DNA of 64,000 nucleotides. Origin: Chryseobacterium gilvum (GTDB lineage Bacteria; Bacteroidota; Bacteroidia; Flavobacteriales; Weeksellaceae). Positions 44,260-54,700 of the stretch are shown here, one piece after another (the first letter of the stretch is position 1; each line of letters begins with the position of its first letter). The translations under genes and the position numbers were made by a program. Where the stretch lies: contig NZ_JAOTEN010000002.1 of NCBI RefSeq assembly GCF_025628965.1, forward strand, positions 682,001 through 746,000. The letters run 5' to 3'. The notes under the pieces were generated by a model that did no database searches, was not told the DNA's origin, and saw only the letters and a list, made by a program, of their open reading frames with translations.

Positions 44260-44293
44260 TACTATTCTTTATTGGGTTACAAAAATATGCATT

Positions 44294-47200
44294 TCATAAT
44301 AATTGCTTGCTGTATACTTTTATTGCTTCTGAACTGAACGACAAGTGATACTCCGCGTTTTCGAATATAAAGTTGGTATTCAGTAAAATAACAGTTTCCG
44401 GTAACGGATTAACAGAAGTTAGATGATAATTTTCATCAGAAATTAAAAGCACCTCTGCATTTTTTTTACAATCTGATAATTCATCTAGGTATGTAATTTT
44501 TCTTTTCTTCACAATATAGCTGTGTTCCGCAACTTCTCTTTTTTCTTTATTTTCAATAAAGCTGAAGATTTTTCTTCCCGGCTGCTGAAGGGTAAGCAAA
44601 ACATCTTTTTGCCCAAAATCATCTGCAATATGTAAAATTACAGCATCTTTGGGGATGTGCTGATTTAATAATAAATAAACCGATTTATTTCTTTTAAAAT
44701 CTTCTTTTACGGCTTTTACAACTTCATTTTCCTTATATAAAAAGCTTAAAAACAATTTCTTCTTAAAATAATTGTCGTCTTCGAGCTCATCTCTGAGTTT
44801 TGAAAATTCTTCTCTGAAATACGCGTTGATTTTCTTGGTGCGCTCAGAATAATGAGTACCGAAATTTGCGTCGTCTTTGAGGATTCTGTCACCTACTTTT
44901 ACTGTGATGCTTCCGTCATAGATGATAAAATCACCTTTTGGCAAAACTTCAGAATTTCCATGAATATAGACCGGAACAATATCCAGCCCGAATTGCTCTG
45001 CGAGGTAAAACGCGCCTTTGTGAAATCTTTTGATGTCATTGGTAAACGAACGCTCGGCTTCCGGAAATACCATTAGAGAATAGCCCTCGTTTATTTTTTC
45101 TCTCAGCTTATCCATCCCATTTTCAATGCCTTGAGAAACCGGGAAAAACCCTAAAGCTTTTACCAGCTTTCCGAAAACCGGAGAATCATACACCCAGTCA
45201 TTCACCAAATAAACGATTTTGTGTGTTGCCATGGCCAATGCCAAAGTATCGAGAAACGAAGTGTGATTAGCAATAATGACAGACGGTTTTCTAAAGTCTT
45301 CCTGAGGATTTCCGATAACTTTTTTCTTTACGAATGGATTTCCGTACAGCACAGAGGTTAAAAATTTAGCTAAAATTAATTTAATAATGTTTAACGTTTT
45401 CCCTTTTGAATTCTTCACAAAAAAGCTGCCGATTGCAGAAAAAACAATCCCTCCCAAACCGTAATAGATAAAAAGGATAATGGAGTGTATAAACAATCTG
45501 AACGTAATGGGAGAAAGCCCTTTCTTTGCGCGGTTGGTGATTAATAACCTGAACCAGAACGGGTATAAGGTCGAGGTAATAATAATCACAGAAAACATAC
45601 CAATCAAGGCGACCAAAGCCAAAGAATGCAAAGCAGGGTGTTTTGCAAAAATTAATGATCCGATGGATAAAATGGTGGTAAAAACAGCTAAAATAATAGA
45701 AGTTCTGTAGGTTGGAAGCTCGTTTTTTCCGGTTGTGTGCTCCTTCTGCATTGCTTTGGTAAGGAAAATACTGAAATCATCTCCCACACCGAAAACCAGG
45801 GTACAGACTACCGTACTGAAAATATTCAGCTCGAGGCCTAAAAAATATAAAATTCCCGCGGTGACTACTCCTGTTAAAACAATCGGGAACATGGTAAGAA
45901 CCGTTAATTCAAAATTCCTGAAGAACACAATTATCGTTAAGACAATAGCGAGAAGAGAATAATTAATTAAAGTTGAAAAATCTCTTTTTAACAATCCTAA
46001 AAAGTTTTCATTCATTTGCTGACGGTCAATTGCCAATGCATCATGTTTTTTCTCAACGTCTTTGATAAAAGTGTTTCTTTTCTTCTCATCAACTTTTACC
46101 ACGTTGGAAACCGTATAAAAACCTTTTTCATTGCTTAAAAACTCAGAAATCTGCAAGGCCTTTACGGATGAATATTCTTGTAGGCTTACAGTTGAATAAT
46201 TTTTATTTAAATTTTCATGAAACCGGTCAAACGCAGAGCTGTTGAAGCCATATTGATTTCCGGCATCGTTTAAATTTGAAATGACTTCATTTTTTTTACG
46301 GCTATCCCAGAACACATTCCAGGCTTCAATTTTTTTCTGTTGATCTTTTTCTGATAAAACAACATCTCCCAGTGAATTGTAGCTTAAAATTTTGCCTTCT
46401 TTTTTTTCTTTTTCCAAAAACTGATTCAGCTGGGTATTTCTTGTTAAAGCTTCCTGTTCAGAATTTCCGTAAGAAATGGTGTAAATAGATTTTGAAGTGA
46501 TGTCTGATAATTTTTCAAGCTTAGCCTCACTGATTTTCAATTCTTTCGGAATATAATTCAGGTCGCCGATATTTTCGTTAAAACCAACATGCCTGAACCC
46601 GAAAAGGCACGCAATAATAATAATGGAACATCCAATCACCAAAGGTTTGTTTTTCTCGTACGGATAAGAACCGATTTTGTCGATAAAATTCACGTTTACA
46701 TGCTGCTTTTTCACCTTTGGCCTGTACAGTTGAGGTACCATGATTAAGGCCGTGACAGACGATAAAATAACCGTGATTGCCGCAAAAAGCCCCAAATCTT
46801 TTAACGCTTCGGAACGTACAAAAACAAGGCATAAAAACGAAACGGCGGTTGTGGCGCTGCTCAAAATGATAGGTTCTGTAATCTCTTTGTACAGCTCTTC
46901 AATATCATTGTTGTGTTTATAATGCGTGAGAATATGAAGGGCGTAATCTATCGTAATTCCTATTAAAATAGCACCCACACTCAGTGAAATTGCAGAAATT
47001 TTGTCTTTAATAAAATATAAAATCATTAAAGCAAGCAAAACCGAAAAGACGGTGGGAAGAAAAACAATAATCGGCGTAAAAAAATTCCTGAAATAGTACA
47101 TCAGCAAAATTAGAAGCACCGTCATAGAAATGATCACCGTGTTTTGAATGTCTTTTTTGATCTGTTGCGCATTGGCAACGGCAATCACGGGTGACCCGAA

Positions 47201-47950
47201 ATAACTGATCTCTGTTTTTCCTTTATACCGGCTGTTAAGATGATTTTTAATGTTGTTTAACTGATTGATGAAGGCCTCATTGTTTTTTGTGTCATTGCTT
47301 TTGTTCTTCGGATCGATGAAAAGCAGCAGGTTTTTGCCATCTTTGGTAACAATATAATTGTCTTCCAGCTTAAAATCTTTGCTGAGGTTAAGCGCATTCA
47401 GTTTTTTGAGTCCTAAAAACGTAATTCCCAGCGGATCTTTTTTGATGAATTCCTTTGTCACCAAACTGGTGGGCGAAATTAAAGATGCATAATTGCTTTC
47501 AACCTGTTTGGCAATACTGTCTTTATTAATCTTTTTTTCGATTTCATGATAATCGTTTTCATCTAAGAACAGAGGAAGGTTTTGGTTTACAAAATCAAAG
47601 GTTTGTGAAATTTCGTTATCATTGATTTTCCCCTGGACGGAGCCGATATATTTTTGCAGCGGTACTATTTTGTGCAAAAAATCATCGGCGGTTTCTGAAA
47701 GCTGAAAGTCATTTTCTGCAGATTTGTTTTCGATAATGACGATAATTTTATCAGAAAAATTAAGCTGTTGGAGTACTTTGGCGGTAAGGTCAGACTTTTC
47801 GTTTTTAGGGATTATCTGATTGATATCTTCTTCAAAATTAATTTTTGAAGCAAAAAAAAGGCATATCAGAACAACAGCCATAGCGGTTGCTACGGAAAAC
47901 ACTCGGTTTCTGGAGATCAGATAATATAAAAAAATAAAAAAATGATGCAT
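44294..47950 (-). CDS. MMPL/RND exporter fused to PlsC acyltransferase and a methyltransferase-like tail
   Basis: A 1218-aa protein. Residues 1 to about 830 form an RND/MMPL exporter with two large periplasmic loops and about 12 membrane helices. Residues about 870-1040 are a PlsC-type acyltransferase, with N895-H896-T-S-F-L-D901 (HX4D) and VFPEAERSFTND. The last 150 residues (VILHIADDFGQKD onward) look like a Rossmann methyltransferase fold that has lost its glycine-rich loop. It probably both esterifies and exports the pigment. It starts the minus-strand arm. Confidence 0.85.
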   Translation of the reverse strand: MHHFFIFLYYLISRNRVFSVATAMAVVLICLFFASKINFEEDINQIIPKNEKSDLTAKVLQQLNFSDKIIVIIENKSAENDFQLSETADDFLHKIVPLQKYIGSVQGKINDNEISQTFDFVNQNLPLFLDENDYHEIEKKINKDSIAKQVESNYASLISPTSLVTKEFIKKDPLGITFLGLKKLNALNLSKDFKLEDNYIVTKDGKNLLLFIDPKNKSNDTKNNEAFINQLNNIKNHLNSRYKGKTEISYFGSPVIAVANAQQIKKDIQNTVIISMTVLLILLMYYFRNFFTPIIVFLPTVFSVLLALMILYFIKDKISAISLSVGAILIGITIDYALHILTHYKHNNDIEELYKEITEPIILSSATTAVSFLCLVFVRSEALKDLGLFAAITVILSSVTALIMVPQLYRPKVKKQHVNVNFIDKIGSYPYEKNKPLVIGCSIIIIACLFGFRHVGFNENIGDLNYIPKELKISEAKLEKLSDITSKSIYTISYGNSEQEALTRNTQLNQFLEKEKKEGKILSYNSLGDVVLSEKDQQKKIEAWNVFWDSRKKNEVISNLNDAGNQYGFNSSAFDRFHENLNKNYSTVSLQEYSSVKALQISEFLSNEKGFYTVSNVVKVDEKKRNTFIKDVEKKHDALAIDRQQMNENFLGLLKRDFSTLINYSLLAIVLTIIVFFRNFELTVLTMFPIVLTGVVTAGILYFLGLELNIFSTVVCTLVFGVGDDFSIFLTKAMQKEHTTGKNELPTYRTSIILAVFTTILSIGSLIFAKHPALHSLALVALIGMFSVIIITSTLYPFWFRLLITNRAKKGLSPITFRLFIHSIILFIYYGLGGIVFSAIGSFFVKNSKGKTLNIIKLILAKFLTSVLYGNPFVKKKVIGNPQEDFRKPSVIIANHTSFLDTLALAMATHKIVYLVNDWVYDSPVFGKLVKALGFFPVSQGIENGMDKLREKINEGYSLMVFPEAERSFTNDIKRFHKGAFYLAEQFGLDIVPVYIHGNSEVLPKGDFIIYDGSITVKVGDRILKDDANFGTHYSERTKKINAYFREEFSKLRDELEDDNYFKKKLFLSFLYKENEVVKAVKEDFKRNKSVYLLLNQHIPKDAVILHIADDFGQKDVLLTLQQPGRKIFSFIENKEKREVAEHSYIVKKRKITYLDELSDCKKNAEVLLISDENYHLTSVNPLPETVILLNTNFIFENAEYHLSFSSEAIKVYSKQLL

Positions 47951-47963
47951 CTTCTAACGTGTG

Positions 47964-47971
47964 CAAATTTA
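47964..47971 (-). promoter_or_regulatory. -7 box for the minus-strand pigment arm
   Basis: TAAATTTG on the minus strand matches TAnnTTTG and lies 13 bases before the ATG of the RND fusion gene. No matching -33 TTG is seen. Confidence 0.4.
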
Positions 47972-48064
47972 AAGCTTTCGGATAATATATGGATGAGTTT
48001 GAATTTTAATAGCTGTATTTTACCGAATGTGAATAAAATATTCCGTATAAAATGAAAAAAACTT

Positions 48065-48072
48065 TACTTTTG
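48065..48072 (+). promoter_or_regulatory. -7 box upstream of the membrane-protein run
   Basis: TACTTTTG matches TAnnTTTG, 70 bases before the ATG at 48143. The surrounding CTTTACTTTTG is the same as at the topA promoter (56584-56593). No -33 TTG is seen at a suitable distance. Confidence 0.4.
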
Positions 48073-48142
48073 TAAAAGTTTTCCTTTATTTAATAAATTT
48101 CAGGATTTGTTTTACAAGGAATACTGCTTGATACTGTTTAAA

Positions 48143-49138
48143 ATGCGTGATGAAAAATTAACCGGAGTATTATTCGTAATAGTTTTCCCTTTTCTGCTTT
48201 TTTTTATTTCCTACTACGGGTTTGAATCATCCTATGTAGAGCTAAAGTCTATGGAGAAGGCTCCTGATTTTATGTTTACTTCAGTATATGCCTACAGAGT
48301 GATTCCTAATTTTTTGATGCTCCATGTAACCGATGCGGTAGAAATGATCATTGATCAATATCTTTTTTCTTTTAAAAATTTCATTCTTAAAAACGGAACG
48401 GTATTTTACCACAGTGTTTTTTTGATCAATGCGTTCTTTTTTATTTTATCATCGATTATTATAAACAAAATTTTAAAGCTGAGACCTGTAGAAATGCTTT
48501 CTCATCCAGATATACAGAAGGTGATACATCTTGTAGCCATTTTTTTTATCGTCATTATACAATATGTTCCCACAAACTGTGACTGTATTGCTGTTTTCTT
48601 TTATGTAACAGGGGTTTTTCTCACACTCCGGTATTTTCATTACAGAAAGATCACAGATTTTATATTGCTTTGTCTTGTTGTCTTTGTGTCAACTCTGGTG
48701 CGGGAAACAGCGTGTCTCAATATCGCCTTTTTTGCTGCGGTTTTTATTGATCCTGAAGAAATAAAAAAGAAAAATTTCCATGGGATACGCGAAATTATAT
48801 TTTTGATTCTGTCTTTCATTTTGCCTTATCTTGGCCTTAAAATGATGATTACACAGAATGCGTCTTTTTTTGAGGGGGTTTATCTGGTTAAAAATTTTAC
48901 CAGCCCTTTTAATTTAGCCGGATTGCTTTTTGGAATACTCGGAATGTATTTTACTTTTAGTCTCTGCAATAAAAACGGGCAATTGATCCTGAAGAGATAT
49001 TTGTTTTTTTCTTTGCCGTATTTGATGATGATTACATTTGTGGGGCTTTTCTGGGAAACGAGGCTTTTTATTCCGTTGATTCTTTCGGGAATTGTTGTGG
49101 CTTCGCATCAATTTAAAAACATCAGCACAGCATCATGA
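48143..49138 (+). CDS. polytopic membrane protein, unknown function
   Basis: With ATG 48143 the product is 331 aa (MRDEKLTGVLFVIV); a TTG at 48107 is in frame but less likely. About eight membrane helices are visible. A charged loop carries RETACLN, and another, ahead of it, YVPTNCDCIA. The layout resembles glycan polymerases or GT-C glycosyltransferases, but no diagnostic motif is seen. The stop overlaps the start of the EpsG-like gene (4 bases), which implies a shared role in surface polysaccharide. Confidence 0.7.
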   Translation: MRDEKLTGVLFVIVFPFLLFFISYYGFESSYVELKSMEKAPDFMFTSVYAYRVIPNFLMLHVTDAVEMIIDQYLFSFKNFILKNGTVFYHSVFLINAFFFILSSIIINKILKLRPVEMLSHPDIQKVIHLVAIFFIVIIQYVPTNCDCIAVFFYVTGVFLTLRYFHYRKITDFILLCLVVFVSTLVRETACLNIAFFAAVFIDPEEIKKKNFHGIREIIFLILSFILPYLGLKMMITQNASFFEGVYLVKNFTSPFNLAGLLFGILGMYFTFSLCNKNGQLILKRYLFFSLPYLMMITFVGLFWETRLFIPLILSGIVVASHQFKNISTAS

Positions 49139-50280
49139 GTTTACTGCATCCATACTATATTATTGCCATTCTGTATATGCTTTTTTTTAGCTTTCAGGAG
49201 GTGTATTCTGGGAAAAGTAATAGAAAAGCGCTGTATGTTTTGGCAGTATATCTAGTCATCATTGCAGGATTCCGGGACAGTGTGGGCCCTGACTACGGGA
49301 GTTACAGAGGCATTTATGCATATTCTGATACCAAAGATTATGTAAGTATTTTTTATGCTGCATTATCAATGGAAGGAAAGCAGCCTATGGAGCTGGAATG
49401 GCTTTTTGTACTCATTAATAAATTGCTTCTTAATATTTTTAATGCTCCTTTTTATATGTTGACATTTGTCGTTGCGGCACTTGTTACTTTTTTTAAAACA
49501 AAATTTGTTGAAGAAAATTCCTATTATCCTTTTACCTTTCTGCTGTTTATATTCATTCCGGGATTTTTTATTGGAGAATGCGGACAGATCCGGCAGAATT
49601 TAGGCTGTTTTATGGGATATTATGCGATACGCTACATCAAACAGAGAAATCTCTGGATGTATCTTTTATGGATTTATCTGGCGGCGGGAATACATAATGT
49701 ATGTTATCTTCTCATCCCGATGTACTGGATAGCCCGTATTCCGTTAAATAAAGCATGGATGTTGATTTTAATTTTAATCTCAATTTTCATGTCACCTTTT
49801 GAGGTTTATCGTTATTTTGGAACTTTTCTGGGAAATATTGCCCAGGGAAATGTTTTGGTGGAAGGTTTTAACGGATATGTAAATGAAGGGATGGGTATTG
49901 AAAGGCTAAACGGTGGATTTGGAGTTCCGGAAGCGATGATGGCAATATGTACTACATTTTTATTTGTATTTGATTCTGCCATGAGAGAAAAATATCCGTA
50001 TTACGAATATCATCGTAATTATACGGTAATAGGAATTTGTTTCTACTTTATTTTCCGGAATAACCCGATATTCTCTTCCCGTTTGACAGGGACGTTTTTT
50101 GCATTCGGCTATCTGCTCGTGCCCAATACCATGTATGCGGTCTCTGAAAAAATGCGTAGAGGCATCCATCTATTCATTATAAGTCTGGTCGTTTTTTATT
50201 TCATTGTTTTTTCCAGTTTTAAAAATATTACAGCAGGAAGATTTACCATCGATCTGTATAAAAACCACATACTTCCTTAA
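49135..50280 (+). CDS. EpsG-like polysaccharide polymerase
   Basis: A 381-aa polytopic membrane protein with about ten helices. AGFRDSVGPDYGSYRGIY near residue 45 is the typical EpsG/Wzy-like signature, followed by ECGQIRQNLGCFMGYYAIRY. Such proteins polymerise repeat units of surface polysaccharides. It is translationally coupled to the preceding membrane protein, and an acyltransferase gene follows 37 bases later. Confidence 0.85.
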   Translation: MSLLHPYYIIAILYMLFFSFQEVYSGKSNRKALYVLAVYLVIIAGFRDSVGPDYGSYRGIYAYSDTKDYVSIFYAALSMEGKQPMELEWLFVLINKLLLNIFNAPFYMLTFVVAALVTFFKTKFVEENSYYPFTFLLFIFIPGFFIGECGQIRQNLGCFMGYYAIRYIKQRNLWMYLLWIYLAAGIHNVCYLLIPMYWIARIPLNKAWMLILILISIFMSPFEVYRYFGTFLGNIAQGNVLVEGFNGYVNEGMGIERLNGGFGVPEAMMAICTTFLFVFDSAMREKYPYYEYHRNYTVIGICFYFIFRNNPIFSSRLTGTFFAFGYLLVPNTMYAVSEKMRRGIHLFIISLVVFYFIVFSSFKNITAGRFTIDLYKNHILP

Positions 50281-50317
50281 TATTTAAATATGATTAATCT
50301 TTGATATTCCAATTGAT

Positions 50318-51364
50318 ATGTCTGGTGAGAAAAATAACAGAATTTTAGTTTTAGATGGTCTTCGCGGATTTGCCATTTTACTGGTTTTCCTTTTCCACGG
50401 CTATTATATCTGGAGCAAACGCTATCCTTTTGGAATGCTTTATAAGGACAATATTCTGGTAAAGTATGGAGATTTGGGTGTTCAGCTGTTTTTTCTGATC
50501 TCGGGTTTTGTGATTCTCATGTCAATGGAAAATACTTCAGGGTTTTTCAAATTTATCAAAAAAAGATGGATAAGGCTGTTCCCGAGTATGCTTATATGTT
50601 CTATTATTATTTATGCTACTGCGGGATTTTTTTATGAAAGGCCTTTAGGAATTCCGGATTTAAAATCTTTATTGCCCGGGATTTTATTTGTAGATGAAGG
50701 GTTATTAGAAAAAATATTTAAAACAGATTTTCCCGTTTTAGAATCTTCATTCTGGTCACTGTATATAGAAGTAAAATTTTATATTATTTTTGGAATTTTA
50801 TATTACCTTTTCAAAAGAAATATTGCGCTTTTGGGTATATTCATCATCTATATTATTGCCGTTGCTTATCAGATTTTAGAGTTTCATCAGCTGTTGCCTT
50901 TAAGCCTGTTACCTTTTAAAGCTTACATTGGCAATTTTGTATATTTCGGGTGGTTTGTTTCAGGAGCGATGATCTACATTTATTATAAAGAACGTAAGAA
51001 AAAATACCTTCTGGCGTTCTTTATTGCTACTATTTGTGCCATGTTTTACATGTATAAACTTCAGGACGCAGTAAGAAATATTTATCTGCTTATCATCATT
51101 TTCATTTTTGTAGGTTCCTTATTCTGGAAGCCGCTAGAACGATTTTTTTCTATGAGAATCTTTACTTTCATCGGATTTTTGAGTTATCCTTTGTATTTAT
51201 TGCATGAGAATATGATGGTTTCGGTCATGATAAAACTCAGCAAATATGTTGCAATACCATATGCGGTTCTACCTATCGTTTCTTTTTCTTTCGTTATACC
51301 CATTGCCTACATCGTGGCCACTTATCTTGAGCCCTATATTCAGAAAAAAATAAACCGATCTTAG
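50318..51364 (+). CDS. acyltransferase family 3 membrane protein
   Basis: A 348-aa integral membrane acyltransferase (OafA/NodX type). The N-terminal VLDGLRGFAILLVFLFHGYY holds the conserved Arg and His. LGVQLFFLISGFVI and FWSLYIEVKFYIIFG are further family blocks. It probably acetylates a polysaccharide made by the preceding EpsG-like system. About ten membrane helices are visible. Confidence 0.9.
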   Translation: MSGEKNNRILVLDGLRGFAILLVFLFHGYYIWSKRYPFGMLYKDNILVKYGDLGVQLFFLISGFVILMSMENTSGFFKFIKKRWIRLFPSMLICSIIIYATAGFFYERPLGIPDLKSLLPGILFVDEGLLEKIFKTDFPVLESSFWSLYIEVKFYIIFGILYYLFKRNIALLGIFIIYIIAVAYQILEFHQLLPLSLLPFKAYIGNFVYFGWFVSGAMIYIYYKERKKKYLLAFFIATICAMFYMYKLQDAVRNIYLLIIIFIFVGSLFWKPLERFFSMRIFTFIGFLSYPLYLLHENMMVSVMIKLSKYVAIPYAVLPIVSFSFVIPIAYIVATYLEPYIQKKINRS

Positions 51365-51784
51365 TTTTCTTTACTGAATGCGGTATTAGAATACGGTTAA
51401 ATGTTGATTTTGAAACATTTATTTATCCAATCTGTTGATAATTTTATTTAAATAGTGCTTATGAGTGTTTTTTTTTGTTAAAAATCGAGGTTTTGTCATT
51501 TATAGTTTCTATAATAAATACATTTTTCATTTTATTATCTTCAATATTTCAAATCACTATTCTTTAATTCTTTTTAATATTAAGAAAATATATTCTATTC
51601 ATATTGCATTATAGATAGAATATTGTATTTTTGCTCACGTGTGATTTAAAGATAATTATTTACGCATTAGCGAATATCGATGTTTAATATTTAATATAAT
51701 TAATTGAATTTTATTGATATTTTAAATAATTAAGTTTAATTATGTATTAATTCTTAATTTAGTTTGAATTACAAATCATTAATT
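51365..51784 (+). other. long AT-rich intergenic region with a promoter
   Basis: A 420-base gap before the FISUMP gene. It contains a good promoter at 51604-51633, which leaves a leader of about 145 bases. No ORF, tRNA or clear hairpin was seen. AATAGTGCTTA (51451-51461) recurs near 55291 ahead of the next gene. Confidence 0.5.
51604..51633 (+). promoter_or_regulatory. promoter of the FISUMP gene (TTG-N19-TATTTTTG)
   Basis: TTG (51604-51606) and TATTTTTG (51626-51633) are exactly 19 bases apart, a textbook Bacteroidota promoter. Transcription would begin near 51640. Confidence 0.7.
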
Positions 51785-54700
51785 ATGGATAGAAAATTTA
51801 CTCCTTTTATAATGGCAGTTTTCTGCTCAGTATTTACGCATGTATATTCTAAAAATGTTTTAGAATTCCACAAAGACTTAAAAATCACCAAATCGGTATA
51901 TAAAAATCATATACAGCAAGATTCGTTAATTAAAATTCCAGGAAATATAAGCACACCATCTTTTGGATTAAATTCAACAAGAGATATTTCAAAAGACTGG
52001 ACAAAAGCGCCCAACAGCTATATATTCGATCCTGGCCAGAATAATGAAGGCTTGTATATTCCCGTGAAAAAAGCCTATGCAATGTGGCGGAATTATAAAT
52101 ACCTTGCAACTTCACCAATCCCTTCCGGAAAAGTGAGTGCTGATGTTTTGTGGGAAGACACTCCAGGGCTGATTAAAGCTGAAATAGGATATTCATTGGC
52201 AATAGTAGATTCTGGCGAAGATGCCAAAATTAAAGTTCTTGTCAATAAGTCTAAAAAAGGAAATGCAGTCGTTGTTTTTAGAATAAACGGTGAGATTTTC
52301 TGGTCATGGCATATTTGGGTCACCGATGATCCTACAAATGGTTCCACATACAAAAGTTTTCCCGGGGTAAAAAGGGAACGTGCAGATGGTACTGTAGAGG
52401 CAATTCCTGATGCAGAATGGAAGTGGATGGACAGAAATTTAGGAGCAATATCCAATTCTAATACTGCTGCAGACTGGAATAAAAGTGGAGGTCTCCTGTA
52501 TCAATGGGGAAGAAAAGATCCTATTCCGCCTTTGGTTTTAAAGGGAAATGATTTTTATGAAGTGTCGGGCTCCATTGGAAGAATAAGACATAGAGGGGCT
52601 AAAAACTTTACCAATGCAACCAATTTTGACAATCTTAGAAAATTTGTGCTGCTTTCCAATGCGACATTAGACAATAATATAAAGCTTTCCGTAAAAAACC
52701 CACTCAGTCTTATCTATGTTAATAAGGATGATAATTCCGGACCGGCGTATTATAACAACAATACCAGCTTAATGGTTAATTGGTTTGGAAAATCGGCGAG
52801 TTTGACGGACAGTAAATTGCCGGAACTCAACCTTTGGTCAGACAATTCCAAAGGCAGAATAGCCGTAGATTATAATAATGATACCAGCAATGCACCTTAT
52901 AGAGACAAATCGTCTTTTGACCCATGTCCGAATGGCTGGAGAATCCCGTCAATGCTTGTGGCAAATTTAGGATCTGTGAATTATATTGATGATGTAAGAG
53001 TAGATTACTCACCTTTTGGAGTGAGAACCAATATCGGAAAAAATACATTTGAAGCTAACGGATATCATATTATTAAACCAAATGATACCGGTGTTCCTGC
53101 TTATATGACAGGTTTTAAATTATATCCCAATGTAGGTTTTGATTTATCCAATGTAGGAGGTTTTAATATGGGGATATTTCCAGGAACCGGTCAGTTAGCG
53201 CTTAATGCACAGGCAGGCCAATATACAGATCAGCACCATACCGCACTCTGGACGGCAACCATGACACGCTTTTTTGATGCCACACCTGCAGTCGGAGCCA
53301 GAATGTTATTTATGCTTCCGGATAAATATCAGGCAGATACGCCGGATCCGGCCAATCCTACTATTAAAGGTAGATATTGGTACATGCCTTTGTCTGCGGC
53401 AGCTACATCAGATGCCAACGGTTGCAGATGTTTAAGGGATCCTTTATATGTCGTTAATAATTATGATTTCCCAACACAGTACATAGCTTCTGCCATTCAA
53501 TATACAGAAGGCATTGATAATCCGAATACTTATCAGGTTGTTAAAAATACCGTTACATCTACCTTAGAAATTCCTGTTACAAAAGCATTTTCTGCACAGA
53601 GTCAATTGCTTAATAATCCGGGTATTTTAAATCCTGCAAGTTTTAATAATTTAAAGGCTAATGTACTTTGGACAACTAATACAGGCCTGATTAGTACAAT
53701 TACCGTGAGCAATTCTTCTCCCGGATCTGTTTCCGGGCTTTCCGCTTCAAAAATTCTGGTCACTTTAAACCCCAATCAAAGTGGAAATGCGGTAGTAACA
53801 CTGCATAACGGAAGTATTGCCAATCCGGTATATTGGTCATGGCATATTTGGGTAACAGATTCAGCCGTAACCTCGTATACCTATACCACAGAAACTCCCA
53901 ACGCTGTTGCAACCAATTATGTTAATTATGTTCCTAAAGGAGATGTTTTGAAAACCGAATTTATGGATAGAAATCTTGGGGCTACAGATGCTTTTCCAAT
54001 TGTTGCAAACCCTTTAACGCCTACTACAGCAGAATATGCCAAAATACGCGCTTCCACAGGATTGCAATATCAATGGGGCAGAAAAGATCCTATTCCATCC
54101 TTTCAATATGCGGATACAAGAGCTTCTTACAATATATTTTTAGGAAACACTGCCGCAAACGGAACCGTTACATACACAACACTCATTCCAGGAGATTATA
54201 ATAATACGGCCGGAAGCTATATTGTTCCTTATGATACGTATGCAGGGGCTTCCAATGCCAATGTGCTCACAACCGATAAACCGGCAGATAAAATATCGAA
54301 AATACTTTCATATTCGGTGAAAAATCCTTTGGTTTATATGATTCCAAGCTCATTTGCTGCTTACAATAGTGCCGTTCCCAATTATACTAATGGTACAGAC
54401 TGGTTGTCAACAGAGCCCAATCTTGCTCCGGAAAGATGGGGAAGAGGCGGAAAAAAATCACCATTTGATCCCTGTCCTGAAGGGTGGAGAATACCGGACC
54501 TTACGGGAGTTGCCATTATTACCAACAGAGATTTCGGAATTTCACCATGGTACAAGAAAGATAAGAATGTTGCTACAAGCTACAGTGTAATTACTGATTA
54601 TCTAGGAGTAAGAGTGAGGAATACCACTACAACCACTATTGGATATACGTATAATGATCCTGCCTATTTCGTAGGAAATTATCCTAATTCAGGTTCCCGT

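Noticed and set aside
51365..51784. replication origin in the long AT-rich gap
   Set aside because: Only a partial DnaA-like TTATCCA occurs, with no cluster of boxes and no dnaA or other origin genes nearby.
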